This document shows positions 1 to 13,000 of a DNA stretch of 64,000 bases, piece after piece. The notes under the pieces are model-generated. The model saw only the letters and a list, made by a program, of their open reading frames with translations. It was not told the origin of the DNA and searched no databases. The translations under genes were made by a program, and so were the position numbers. Origin of the DNA: Nematostella vectensis (Eukaryota; Cnidaria; Anthozoa; Actiniaria; Edwardsiidae); the NCBI RefSeq assembly GCF_932526225.1, contig NC_064039.1, positions 3,795,001 through 3,859,000 of the forward strand. The letters run 5' to 3'. How positions within the stretch are numbered: the stretch's first letter is position 1; every line of letters begins with the position of its first letter.

Positions 1-141
1 ATCAAAAGCTTCGGTCCGGCGGAGACAGAACAAACAGTTTCTTTGGATATCTTTCGTACACCCGGTATTCAACCAGATCGATCTGTTCTTGTGCGGGAAG
101 AGTGGATAAAGGAAAATTTTCATCGATCTCGTACCATTTAG
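1..141 (+). CDS. possible 3' end of an unidentified coding region (partial)
   Basis: Frame 1 is open from the first base of the window to a TAG at 139-141, giving 46 residues without an initiator Met near the edge. The peptide has a plausible coding composition, with a charged C-terminal stretch (VREEWIKENF). I do not recognise the family. It could be the last exon of a gene lying to the left, or a chance open frame, because 46 codons without a stop is not decisive in sequence of this composition. No splice acceptor can be judged because the left side is cut off. Confidence 0.25.
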   Translation: MKSFGPAETEQTVSLDIFRTPGIQPDRSVLVREEWIKENFHRSRTI

Positions 142-268
142 ACCAACACGACTGTTCTTAGGACATTGCACATCATATAAACTAGGTAAACCTTGCTACG
201 CTAGGTATACACTGCTTATGTGATTAAATACAAAAAGCCCAAATTGTCTTGAACCAGAATAATAAATA

Positions 269-385
269 CAATACACCAAAAACTGGTATTCGACAAATTT
301 TCGTTATATAAGACTTCTTCTTCTTCATCTTGTTCAGAGTCAGATGAAAATTGGGCAGAGTCGAATACCAGTATTTGGTGTACTG
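269..385. repeat. 26-bp inverted repeat (hairpin, possible MITE remnant)
   Basis: The arm at 269-294 (contains ACTGGTATTCGAC) is matched in reverse complement by 360-385 (GTCGAATACCAGT) with two mismatches over 26 bp. The loop is 65 bp and contains a CTTCTTCTTCTT stretch. Immediately downstream, 405-427 is a second, perfect hairpin with arms CAAGAGACCA and TGGTCTCTTG around TCA. This looks like a small fold-back element. No target duplication was recognised. Confidence 0.5.
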
Positions 386-427
386 CATAAGGGATAATAC
401 ACTACCAAGAGACCATCATGGTCTCTT

Positions 428-3400
428 GACACTACGTATGTCAATTAAGACGGGAGAAGACCAGCATTTGGACCGACAACTCTTACAACATCTAAATAGT
501 GATGATACACTGGGTATTTTATATCATTTACCATTTATCTGCCGGCGGTAGCAGTCCTGATAGTAGCTTAACGTGTCCTCGTCGAAGAGGTTTGGGCGTA
601 TGGGTTGGGGAAAAATGGAGAACCAGCCTGAAGAAATGACATGGAATGTGTGTGATAAAATTTGTCCCCAAGTAAAATTGAAAAAAGAAAAATAATAATT
701 AATGTATAATATTAATTTTCAGCCACCTTAAGTCTTATTGGAAACCGACATTTTGCGTTTCGAGAGACTAATGGATCCGTTATCGTAAACGTGACGGTTA
801 AAAGGAACGGTACAACTCTATTCCCTCAACCCTTGGCCAATCAAAACAAACGTTTTATGGGAAAAAGCCCACGAATTGTCAGCGGTTTTTCAAACCATGT
901 CAAAAACAAACATGGCGGCCGTAGTCTTTGAAGGTGGTGATGGTTAAGACAATGATATAACTTCATTCCTGCCTTTCTTGACTATAATAATAAAATCGAG
1001 CCACATTCGATAAATAGCTATCTGAATGCAAGGTTTCGCTTCAAAGTGTAACACCCGCGATTCCTTGTGTTATTTTTCAGTTATTTATTTAATAATCCAA
1101 CTCACAAAAGTCTCCCTTTTTCCGTTCTACAAACTCACATGGGAAAAACGCCCCACAATGCATTTGAAACGGGTCGATCCAGGGGCGCGCGGCCGAAACT
1201 CAGTTACAATTATATTTACTTTTTGCGTGTTCTTTGGCCGTGTTAAAGCGCCTTTTTCAAGATTTAAGATACACGATTTGAACTTGAACTACATGTGTAT
1301 ATAAATGTTTTTCATATTCCTTTCTTGCTTATATTCAACCCACATTTTTTCTCTATAGCCAACATAATATGATCTTGCTCTGTTGATACTTCTCTAAAAT
1401 CTGTGTGAATAAAAGTCTTTAACTGTCAACAAAATAATTGACCATATCATGATTTTTGATGCTTGAAGACCAGGTCTTCTGTACTTAAAATTTACTTACC
1501 GAATCTGTACTTAACATTTTTGCAAATTAACGAACTGATTGCTTAATTCTCAAGTGCATTTATTTGCATAGGTGACAACAATAAATGCTATTTGCATAAC
1601 AACAATGAATGCTGGGAACATTGTTATTAGCAAATGTAGATAGTCTTTTTTTCTTGTATTTTTTTTTCTATTTTCTATGTATTTGCTCAATGGAAGGCCC
1701 TCTGATTATTGTTCATGAACATGGTTCAAGCGGGTTTCAATAATGGCAAGGGAGAGGGGTTTGAATTTTTACATATAATTTTTAAAAATATGGATGTTTC
1801 TTATTAGATTGAAGATGGAATTTATACAGGATATAAGAGGATTGTGTATATGAAAAAGGATTTTAGTTTGGTATGCAATGATATGCAAGTAATTAGTAAA
1901 AATGTATCAAAGGTAGTATATATGAGGTGGCGTAGAATTGAGGATCAGGTATTTTAGGGTGTTGAAAGTTTCAACCTAGGTGTTATGGGGCATGTAATTT
2001 TGGACTTTTAAAGGGCCCCATAGTATGATAGATGTGTAAAGAATGACCCAAGGGAGGGGGGTGAGCTTTGTTGTTTGTTTTCATTGCTATTTATTAGTTT
2101 TTTTTAATTACCAAGGGCGTTTTGAGCTGTGTTTTTCTGTTGATTGCGTCACATGGCCGTAGCAGGGGGATGGGACAATAAGGATATCCAGCCAATCCTG
2201 TTAGACATTACGGGCGGGCCGCTACATGACTGGAAATGACCAGTAGGGGTGTGACTATGTCTGCAATGTTTTCTTGATGTTCATGTTTAATCGGGATTAT
2301 TTGCTAACGAAATATAAAAGCCTTTTGTCACAAGTGGTATTTTGCTAATTTTTTGTTTTCGATGTAATTAACGTGATGAAACATCTTATTAAGGTCCTCA
2401 GACAGTATAAGTTATTTTATTAAGTGTATGCTTCCTTCATTTTTGTGATAATCAATTCCACCCCTATAAAGCTGGAAGGACTTGTTTTTGGGCGTGGCAT
2501 CCTATCTAGAATTACTCGTGGTGCAAAGATCTATAACCCTGCCAAATTTCATGACCCTACTATTAATTACATTCAGCATAAATTCTGCACCATTTTCTTG
2601 TACTATAAGGTATTTTTTTTTAAATAGCCCCCTGTTGTTATGAAATTTTTCGGCAGAATAATGATAGGCACGATTTCCAGATTGTTTCTTTGAGCCCGCA
2701 ATCCGCCCCCTGGTCGAAAACTGGGAAATATAGCCGAGGATATACAAACATCTGATCAATTTGGAAAATTGAATTATCAATATGCAGTATAATCATTTTA
2801 TTTTTTATCATTAGATTTACCCGTTTTATGAGTTAGGGCTGGATTTAAAAAAATTAAACACACAAGCTGGTCACAGAGTCATTCACGAGCCCCAGATCAA
2901 AGTAGTTCTTTCCGGCGTTCTGATACTGTTGAGCGTATTTGATTTATATGCTACTTAAGTTATACCAAAGAGGGTCTTGTTTCTATTGTGCACACAGAAT
3001 CGGTATAATTTCTCTCTTTGTTTATTACGATTACTAGGCGTTACCTCACATATTGAATTAGGTATCTCTAAACAAATATAACACTTATTGTTTGGATTCC
3101 TTTAGAAGACCCGCTGTTGCCAGTTAACTGCAGGTATAGTAGCTTCTATTGTTTAAAATTGTCTTCGGGAAGGCTTTCGCAATAACCTCTTTCATAATAC
3201 ATTTCATAAAGTTTTAAAGTTCCTGTAGAAGCAAAACATTAAATAAACCAATTAAAAGTGCGAATATTTTTTCCTTTTTGATGGTCTCGAGCTGATTCAC
3301 CGTTTTCAGGTGAACTATATTTATTAGCAAGAAAAGCAACTTGAAAAAGAATACAAAAAAACACCCACTATGATTTGACAATTCCACAGCCACCAAAAGA

Positions 3401-6400
3401 TAATAATAAAACAAGACTGTGAACTAAATAAACTATTCAGATAACTTTTTTCCAACCGAATTTGACCAAAATTGAAATTTGTTAACGCTGGCACGGTGAT
3501 CATATACAAACGTTTCCGACATAAGAAGAAAGGTAGAAAAATTGAAAGGTACTAAGAATATCATACTAGATCAAGCTCCTTTGTTTTCTTATTCCTTGGC
3601 CTTTGCTAGCCGGTTCCTATGTGTTGTTAGTCAGGTTGCTCGCTTGATCTCATTTAAAGTTATTTAAAAATTTTGTTGTCGAACGCGGGAAAGTCGAGGC
3701 TCTGGTGTTTCTAGGGTACACGCAAAGACTCAAATTTGATTTTAAAAGAATGTCAATTTTGAATTGATTGGGATTTGTTTAGCTCAAGGTGCTCAAAAAA
3801 GGGCTCCTATCAGATTCCCAGTTATTGACGGCCATTTTGCAGATTCCCAAATAGTTTGTTTTGAGGATTTTTTTTCTAGAGCTGCGCAATTCTGGCGTGA
3901 GCGATCATCGCCAAGCGAATTAAGGCATAAATTCATCCCACCCACTGCTTGGCCGCTTAGAAAGTGCCTTCAATACACTTAGCTAATTACAACGACTTTC
4001 TTATCAATTTGGACGCCTATTTCGCGATACAAATTCTTATGCATTGTGAAATGCAGTCGTCAATTGGTTGAACAATTGTCATATCGTTGAAGGCCGTGAG
4101 CCCACCTCTGCGACTCCTTAGAATAATTAGATTATGGCTTTCAGCAAGCAGAACAAAGGAGATGAATTGTCACTTTTCACAATTACTTTTATACGAGTTT
4201 GCCACACAGAATGTTGTTTATATTTGTTTCCAATCTCTCGTATCTTACACTTAATATTTTTGCTTTATTTATAATTTTTTTTTCACAAGAGTCGAAGAGA
4301 AAAAGTAAGATAAATCAGACGCTTGAAAGATGTGAGACCTCGAGATAAAATAAAAAGTGAAACTAGAAGTTAAATACAGTGTTTCCCCCATGTCTTAACT
4401 ATGTCAAAATAGTTTAGAAGAGTAAAATAATTTTTGAATATAAAAAAGGCTTTATTTTATGGACAGTAACAAAACTGAAATTCGAGATGTGATTAGGCTA
4501 TACTACTCTAAACCATTCCCACCAGCATGGTAATTAAAAAGAAATATAGTGCCAATTTGCAGTGATTTCTTCTCTTTTCCATGTGTCAACATTGCTTTGA
4601 CCTTACGCCAACACAACCGTGTTTCGGCTGCTTCAGGCTCGGCTGTGATTAATTTTGGATAGTTGCTAGTTAGGTTCCTTTTTGAACAATCTTTTGCTAT
4701 AAACATTGTAACAAAATTAAAAATAATACTCTTTTTTAAGGAGAGGATCCGTTTCTTAGCGACCTTTTGCTTTCTCTTTTTTCATTCAAATTGGAATTCC
4801 AAACTGGCCTTTAACCTTTTCTTTAAAACCTAGATTTTCGCATTTAAGTTTGTACGAGTTAGAAGTCAAAAATTGACTAAATATAATGCTAGTTGTTTTT
4901 GAGACGTGGAGTTAATGAATCCAAGGAAAAATGATAATGATAAGCAACTTTACTTAATTATCGAGCATTTACGAAAACAGTTTTTCAAAGTAAATAATAA
5001 TCAAATCTTAATAATACTCACAGTACAGACTAGCAGTTGCCTCCTGTGATTTAAAGTGAATATTTCTTATTCTCTGGTAAATTCAATAGAGCAGGGCATT
5101 TCTTATTTTCAAACTATAGCTGTATTAGATTTTTTCACTGAAAAATATGTATTATAAGGAAACAGGATTTATTAGAAAAAGCATCGAATTTGAAATCGGT
5201 ATTGACACAGATGCAATGAGAAATTGAATTGTAGTAAAAAAAGACCGAATGATCTTTGTATTCTTGGAAAGAGACGTGAGGTAGGTTGAGCGCGGTATAA
5301 ATCTTCGACTCTTTTAGTGCTTCGTTCATTTAGTGTTTACTGTAGAGATTACACGCAGTATCTCAAAACAGAGACTTCCTGGCGCGTAAGATTACAGACC
5401 AACAATACTGCAACTGAAGACTTGGTCAGTTTTGAATTAAAACGTTTGCTTTGGATCATGTTTATAACAGTGCCCGCCCAGAGTGAAGGATTTAGTTCGT
5501 ATTGTTAAGTGTGGTGTTGTTTAGCGATTCCTAGCTGTACCCAGTACTTGAGAGAAAAGAGCCCTATTTGGGACTGCGCGGCATATAGTTTAAAAATAAA
5601 CAACTCTATTCTTGCTATCGGATAATAGAACCCTTGGGAAACATATTGTAAAAAAATGAATAGTGATATTCAAAGGACGAGAGAAAGCAATGGTTTTCCT
5701 GTAGTCTTTATATGTTATCATTAAATAATACTCTTTTTCAATTTTTTCTTGGCGATGATTTTTGAATTGACGGTCTTAACAGCGAATATAATCCTCTTTA
5801 AGCGCGTTTGTTGTTCTATTTAGGTTTGCGTTTTCCAAATAGTATAGTACAATTCCCATCAATATTATTATTTAGAAGGACTCATTAGTTAACTTATTTC
5901 TGTTTTTCCTTTCACTTCCAAAATGGTCCATCAATCTTTTTTACACCAAACGCAAAAAGAACCAAAGTCATTTCTTCTTTCTATTGTCCCCATTGTTGAG
6001 CGAGTTGTTTTCTTTCGTATTTCCCGTGCATAGTTTTCTAATTCAAATCTCAGAATATGGTTTTCGCCGTGTAGGGAGAACATCTGTCGAAACATCGAAA
6101 TCGTTGAACTCGTCTCTCCTTCTGCTCTTTCTAAACCAGACTGCTCGTTGTTGTAACTATTGTTTTATTATCAACCTATTTCTTCTTAGTTTTGGTGAAT
6201 TTTTGTGTTTAAATATAAAGTAAAAAAACTAATTTGCATGGGGTGAAAGACAGCGGAAAGTGAGATGATAAATTTCCTTTCTAAGCGGAAATATGCTACT
6301 TCAAGTTGATTGGTTTCTCCATATATGGCAAATTCAGGGAACAATAAGATTTTGAAAATTCACACTAATTCAGTTTGAAAACCCAAACTATCTTGGGATC

Positions 6401-6609
6401 AAATGAGCAACCTTTTAGCAAAACAAGGGTTTTCGCAAACGAATGTGCTCTCTAGGGATTTATTAGGATTGATTTATCGTTTTGGATGTTTTGAGTGAGT
6501 CTTAGCGTCACTCACCCATGCTCAAATATCGTCAAAATGACAAAAGCTCGCGCGAAGATTTCAAATGTATGTGGACAATAGATTGTAATAAGGATTCAAA
6601 CCCGGAGTG
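428..6609. other. non-coding, no gene recognised
   Basis: This is AT-rich sequence with stop codons in all frames and only short chance ORFs. An ATGGCGGCC context at 911-919 gives a 12-codon frame and is not convincing as a gene start. I see no tRNA or clear repeat family. The last few hundred bases probably hold distal regulatory sequence for the K2P gene. Confidence 0.5.
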
Positions 6610-6684
6610 TGACGTCACGTGGTTATCAGAGCGATTGTTCTAAAGTGTTCGCCTCCGGTCCCAGAGGTCGTTTGACCCTATAAA
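6610..6684 (+). promoter_or_regulatory. candidate K2P promoter: CRE overlapping an E-box, then a TATA box
   Basis: TGACGTCA, a perfect cAMP-response element, lies at 6610-6617. It overlaps CACGTG, a canonical E-box, at 6616-6621. TATAAA follows at 6679-6684, 70 bp before the K2P start codon at 6754. The order and spacing fit a TATA-containing RNA polymerase II promoter with start of transcription near 6710. The motifs are seen directly; their use is inferred. Confidence 0.5.
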
Positions 6685-6753
6685 GCTAGGAGAGAGAACA
6701 GCGATCGTGCGCGCTCTGCGAACCTCGGCTTTTCTTCGTTCTAAAGCCAGGTC

Positions 6754-7081
6754 ATGGGGGTATTTTTCCTGAATTTTCTTAGGGCCCTAAAAGGCCCGAC
6801 GAAAAACTTACTCCTGCGTACGACGCTTTTCTTCGTGTATCTACTTTTCGGGGCCGCTGTGTTTCAAACCATCGAATCTGGCGAGGAACGAAGGGAAAGG
6901 CATCACTTTGAATTTGTGCGGCAGAATCTCATAGAGAAATACAACATCTCGGAAAAGGATATGAGGAATTTGTTTAAAGAAATCTCCAAAGCTATCGACG
7001 AGGGCTATTTTGATGTGAACTACGACCGCTGGAGTTTTGCTGGTTCGTTGTTTTTCACCGGGACAGTCGTAACGACAATTG
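6754..7081 (+). CDS. K2P channel exon 1
   Basis: This exon encodes residues 1-109 and the first base of Gly110: the cytosolic N-terminus, TM1, the cap helices and the first pore helix up to TTI. The donor is G|GTAAGT at 7082. Reading on without splicing gives only two further residues before a stop. Confidence 0.92.
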
Positions 7082-10000
7082 GTAAGTTTTGATAGTTTTA
7101 TTTAATCCCGAGTATGAGCGCTTTTTAGTGACTTGCGCTCGAGTGAACAGGTATTCGCGCCGCTGTCAGGCGTTCGCGCCAAAAGTCGAATTCACCATAT
7201 GAAGTATAATCGAATTCAGTCACAGAGTGTTGAGCCATCTCTTACATTAGGAAGCGGATAATGCTCCCGTTGAGCCACCAAACCATAGACTCACAAACAA
7301 CGCCACGCTTGTGCGATTGTTATTTCGGTTGCGCCAGAACAACATAACTTTGCTCGCATTGCATATTCCGCCCCTGGCACTCCAGAACACGATATACAAA
7401 CCTGAAGACGAGAATCAAATTCTATTATCCTAGCTTGACAACTCGCCTCTTCATTTAGTATCTCGCTTATTTGCTAGTTAAACCCCCTTTATATGACTTT
7501 GTGTATAATACAAAATCAGAGAGCTCGTATCACTTTATTTCATTTTTCGCTATCCGACCAAAGCCTGTCTTCCGTGTTGTTTTTGCGGTTGAAAGAGTGT
7601 TTTCTGTATTCGTCGCACTGAATCTATCACTACATGAATATTCAAAATTGCGTGGGTTGATGTTTGGGTCTGTTGAAACCTTGATGAATTTCTCCGTATT
7701 TTCCCCTTCTGCTATTTAAACCATTCACCCTTTATAATTTAAACATACCTCATACACCATAGAAAACAATTATATATTTTAGTTTTTGTATACTTTAAAA
7801 CGAGTTCTAAGTTTTCGGGAATTATTAAATAGACGTGCAATCCTACTGTGTTCTAGCTACATTATGCAAAACGCGGATCAAGTGATCATCATGTCATCCT
7901 GACAAAGAGCAAACATTGTTCATGGCAAAGTGTCCGTGAGCTTGTCTCTTCCCCATGACTGTGTACTTTTCGGTAACGAGCAAAACCGATGAAAGAAATT
8001 TGAAATCGGGCAATGCGCGCGCGGTTATCGCAGCCGACTTGATTGCGGTGAGCGACCGTAAACCAGCCTAATCTTTGCGGTAAACGTGGCGGCGTATAAT
8101 ACCACCTGGGAAAGAGTGATTTGTTTCAATGGTTATATTTTAGTGGAACGAAATCAACGAATGATATTTGGTTCTACAGCTATTTAGATTGAACTAATCA
8201 ACTATTGAATCCTTTAGACAAAAGCGTACATTTATAACATTGCAAACCATTGCAATAAATTCTCAAACGCGCTGAAAAGCTTTCAACTAAATCACGCACC
8301 ATCACATTCTATTCTTTTCAGTTCTTAGCTTCCTTTCGTTCTCTCTATCTTCAGAGATCTTCAAAATAACGTAATTGACTTAATTTTTGTTAGTGGCAGA
8401 CCAGAATTAAACTACAATGCGCAGGGATTGTGCTGATAGACAGAAAAACACTTCAAAGTGCAGGTTTGACGAGCGACCTTTTCAACTACAATCATGTTTC
8501 AAAGGCAATATGGATTTCAGTAGGAGTAATTTTTCCTTCGTTAACTGGCGCTTAACAGGCTTTCCATCATACTGATGACCGCAGATATTAGCTTTTTTCT
8601 CTTTTTTTATTGACGTTTCTCCTTTTACTAATCAAGTTAGATTTGGGGTTTTTAGCCCACTCTTATTTCCGCGTTTCAGAAAATCAAGACTACCTAGATA
8701 AAGCCTAAATCGGCAGCGTGTTTACTTGGGAATGCGACTAATTTTCGTTCTTCGATCCCGTGTTTTTGTTTGACAATCTGTAACTTCCGTACTTTAAAAA
8801 TTTGACATGTTTTTAAACCAATCAGAGACTAGTGCCAGTATTTACTTCCATTCTGTATGCGCGTCGCGTCCGCTTTTTACAATTAAAAGCCGGCAAAACA
8901 ATTTCTGATTCGATCCTGAACTCCTTAATTGCAGTTTGACAAGCCTACGCGATCATTGTCGATAGTTTCACTGTTATATATATTTTTATTCAACTCTGAT
9001 CTTACTGCTTGATACTTACTGAAACGAAGGGAAATAGTATTTAGAACCCTAAGCAACTGCGAAAATAAACTCATCTGTTGTTATCGGGGTTTCCCGTTTT
9101 AGATTACCTTTTTGTAGATGCGGGTGTCTTTGAGCTAGACAATTTTTTGTCTTAAATCGATTTGTTTATTTGTAGTGGTTGAGACCGACGAAGGTACCAA
9201 AGTGAGCCACAAGCTGACCACATTCTCTAACGAGCATTGTCTAGCAAAAGGTCTCGTTCGTCAATTTAAATTTATAAAGATATCTCTTTGCTACCACTTC
9301 TCGTGTAACCAGCACAATGCGATATGTGTTTGCCTTAGGAAGAAAAGAAAACACTAAAAATCACACTTCTAAAACGAGTTATGTTTCATTTTAACCGCGC
9401 TTGAATTACCATTTGATTGCCACTTCAATTATTATTGTTATAGTTGTTTTTTTTTTGTCACATTTGCTAGGTTTTTCCTTTCAGGCACTTTAATGTTAGA
9501 AATGGTTTAACTTGAATAACTACGGAAATCTTCAAAGCTAGAAACCCCAGCTGCGAGAAATGAATATTTAAACCACTGATTATACTTCAGAGTAAAGAAA
9601 AAGAAAAGAAACACACACAGGATAGAATAATGACAAATAGTACTTGAAGTATTCTACTCACAATGCCAAAAGTACGTAAACTCAAGATAATGGGGTTCAT
9701 TTTGAATATATCATCATTCTTGCCCCTACTTGTTCTGTTCAATATTTATTCAAGTCTGCGTCGTTTTCTTTCTTTTAGTACTCAAGATATTATACTTTCC
9801 TGATGTGTTTTATACATGGTAGTTGTTTCAGCTTTGATTAGGAATATTTGGATTTTTTAGTGGAAAACTTTGCGCGGGCGGGCGGACGCGTGTTTGACGC
9901 AGTGAATGGACGACCGCTACTACTACCACCAACAATGCCGATACGAACATATCTCGATCTGATTTGAGGAAAGAAAACACATTTTCTGTATTTCCTGGGA

Positions 10001-13000
10001 AGGACCCAGCTGTTTAGGTCGCACTTGGAAAACATGATTCTCAAGATTTTTAAAGACACTAATCTCCAGTCCAAATTTCCAGACCACTTTGTTAGTTCAT
10101 TTATAGCCATTTTGACGTGTCTATCCATTTCCAACTATTGCTTATCTGTTGTGTGTTTGCGTGGAGCGGATAAAATAATCATTCTCCAAACTTTAAGTCG
10201 TATATCCTGCGAACTTTCGCCGGATTCAAGATTTGCTAGATCTGGAATTACAGTGAAACTTAATCATCTTTCAGATTATTCGAAAAAGTAAAATCGGTGA
10301 AGTTTGAGAATTCATTAAGAGTTATCCCATATCTGACACCATCCTAACCACGAAGAAAATCAAAGTTTCCTAAAACTTATTAAACAAATTTGACCTATTT
10401 TCTTTGCTAACGAGAAATAACAATGATAAAATTTTAGCTAAATCTAATGGCGTATGTTTGTGCCTGTAAGTAATGGCTGTCACAAGATGGAAAAAGGTGT
10501 CACTCCGCATATCAAATAAGAGAAGATTGATCTCTGTTCGGCAGATGAAAGAAATCTCAGAACTGAGATGGGTGCGAATAAAGGTAGCTCAACTGAAACG
10601 TTTTTGTGCCGAAAAAGGTAACCACAACTCTAGTTTTTGTAATAATGGGTATTCGTATGCAGTAAGACTGAGAAATCCTTATTGGGGTTGTTACTGTGAA
10701 GTAGGTGTAACCTATGGTATTTTGGGCCTCGGTTGTATTTGTGTGCACTAAATAAGGTACCATTGATGTGTATCTCTGGTCTGGCTTGTCGTGACTCACT
10801 TACAAACATGCGTTAATCGGAAGCAAGGCTTTTAAGACAGTCTTAGCATCGTATTTGCTTTCGCATTATTCCTTAAAGTGATTTTTGTTGGTATTTTGAA
10901 ATTCACTTAGGACACTTTAAAATTGATTTTTAACTCGCTTCTCAATTTTCCTCGGGCGTTTTCGTGGCACAAGTAACCAAAGCCTTGGATCCGCAATCTT
11001 AATTCACTTTTTCCTCCCTCGCTGAATAATCCTTTTTGAGCCTTATAAACCTCTAAACTTTTTCTCCTGTAATTTTTTATTAAACTTTATTAACAACCTT
11101 CTTTTTTAGGAGGAGTTGAATGCTTTCGCCAACTTTATTCACAATTCTACTCCTTCGTTTTATTTGCATCTTCGATCTCTGTTTCTTCCCTATGGTCGTT
11201 TCAAGATTCGGGTGGGGGGGGGGGGATCTTAAGCAAGCCGTGAAGCTCTTTTGGATGTCGGAAAATGGGCGATAAAAGGATTAGCCTACAGGGGCCCCCT
11301 CTTTGTAAAATTAGTTCTTAAGAAGTAGATGTATAGCTCACAGCAATTTTTGCAACAAAAAATAGCTCGGAAAACAGAGTTGTTTTCATAGTTGTTGAAA
11401 GTTGGAATTTTTTTTACAGGAATTGTTATGAAGAATTTATGGACCTTCAACAAATTAAGTCCAGATTATAACAACACACTTGCTCATTCATAACTATGAT
11501 TAAACTATGCTCAAGGACAATCTTGTGTTCATTAATGTAGATAGTGTTCAGCTCAAAATAACCGCAAATGAACCGTAATATATTGACAGGCGTGTTGGTT
11601 ACGAATAGCCGTAAACAGCATAACCATTGACCAGGGAAGGCGGGTAATCATCTTTCTCATTACGCATTTCACAATGTTTTCTCATTTTCAAGCTCGGTAG
11701 AAAATAACTAAATATTTACTACCCATAATTTACCAACTTTTTTTCACTAATTCAATGGTTAATACCCATTTTTAAGTAAAAAGTAAAATTTAAATAGGTG
11801 TTGGTTAATTTGCCCCAAAATATCTGCTTAATTTGACCAAAGGTTATTAAACGAAGTTCTTTATGAAAAGATCTTCAAAAATAATGATCTTTTAGAAATC
11901 AAGACGCTAAAGGAAAGATGCGTTTTGGATAGGAAAATCAAAGTTGACAACAATATCTTTGCATGAGGCATGCTGTCGGCTTTCAATAACCTAAGAAAGT
12001 AAAGCATAACTGATTTTCACTTATAATGCTCTAAATACCTTGAAGGGGCAGTGTATTTTCACCTGCTTTTCCTATGGAAATTTTTAAAAGAAAAAGACTT
12101 GTGTTTAAAACATTTGCACAGTACTTTATTAGTCCACAATCTTAATATCAAAGTCACCAGACTAAAGTGCTTTGATTTTAGCCGGGGAATGAACTAGTGA
12201 ACTTTTTGTTATTTTTCCTAGAGCTGTTGAGCGTAGGCGTAAAGGCTGTTTGTCTTATAACCTACCCAACATCAACCAAATGATCGAAAACGCATTTAAA
12301 CCGAATAACAGTGACGCCAGACTGGCTCTTGATGACTTCTTGGCGTTTAGAAAGTTTCGATAATTGGCAAATCCAAAAATAATTAATCAAAGATGAGGTT
12401 TTCCAACCGCTCATAGGTGGTGCTTTGTGGATGTTTAAAATGTAAACTTGTCAACTCGCGCAAACATACGCGAAAATGTATCCTTTGTTCTTATTAAATC
12501 ACAAAGAAGCGACGCTGGGCGTTATTGACGTAAGCTCTACCGAAATTTATGAAAAATTGTGGGATGTTTTAAAATAGTGAACCCCACGCTCTCGGTTTGT
12601 GCCAGTGACGTTCTATCAAAGATGTTTGTTATTTAGAAACTTATTTAGAATTGGCTAGGATTGTTCAAAATATTCTATTTATACTCAGGGAAGTTAAATG
12701 AATTGGACCAAAGCTTCCATCTTATGACCACCTGCTTAAAGAGACATGTCAATTGAAGGAATGACGGGCAAGCGCCGCCCACCCTAACAGCATGGCCAAT
12801 TAGTTCCCCCCATTTAAAACCTATTCCATGATTGCACTGACAGAAGTGTGAGAGGAAAGAGCCATGTTTTCACCCACTGCCATCATAGAGATTTCTATGC
12901 TATGATTGACAACACATTTCGATTCGGTATCGTTCACAACGGAAGCATATGGCAGGGAATGAAATATTTCATTTTACACCAAACCCTTTGGCTTCTGCGT

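Noticed and set aside
906-945. ATGGCGGCC in good start context
   Set aside because: It gives only 11 residues before TAA, and no convincing donor keeps the frame.
7215-7300. tRNA-like A box TGGCTCAACGGG on the minus strand
   Set aside because: The anticodon stem does not pair and the B box is poor; at most it is SINE or tRNA-pseudogene debris.
9838-10291. Overlapping 88-98 codon frames in the K2P intron
   Set aside because: They overlap on opposite strands, have no domain features and lie inside a well-supported intron.
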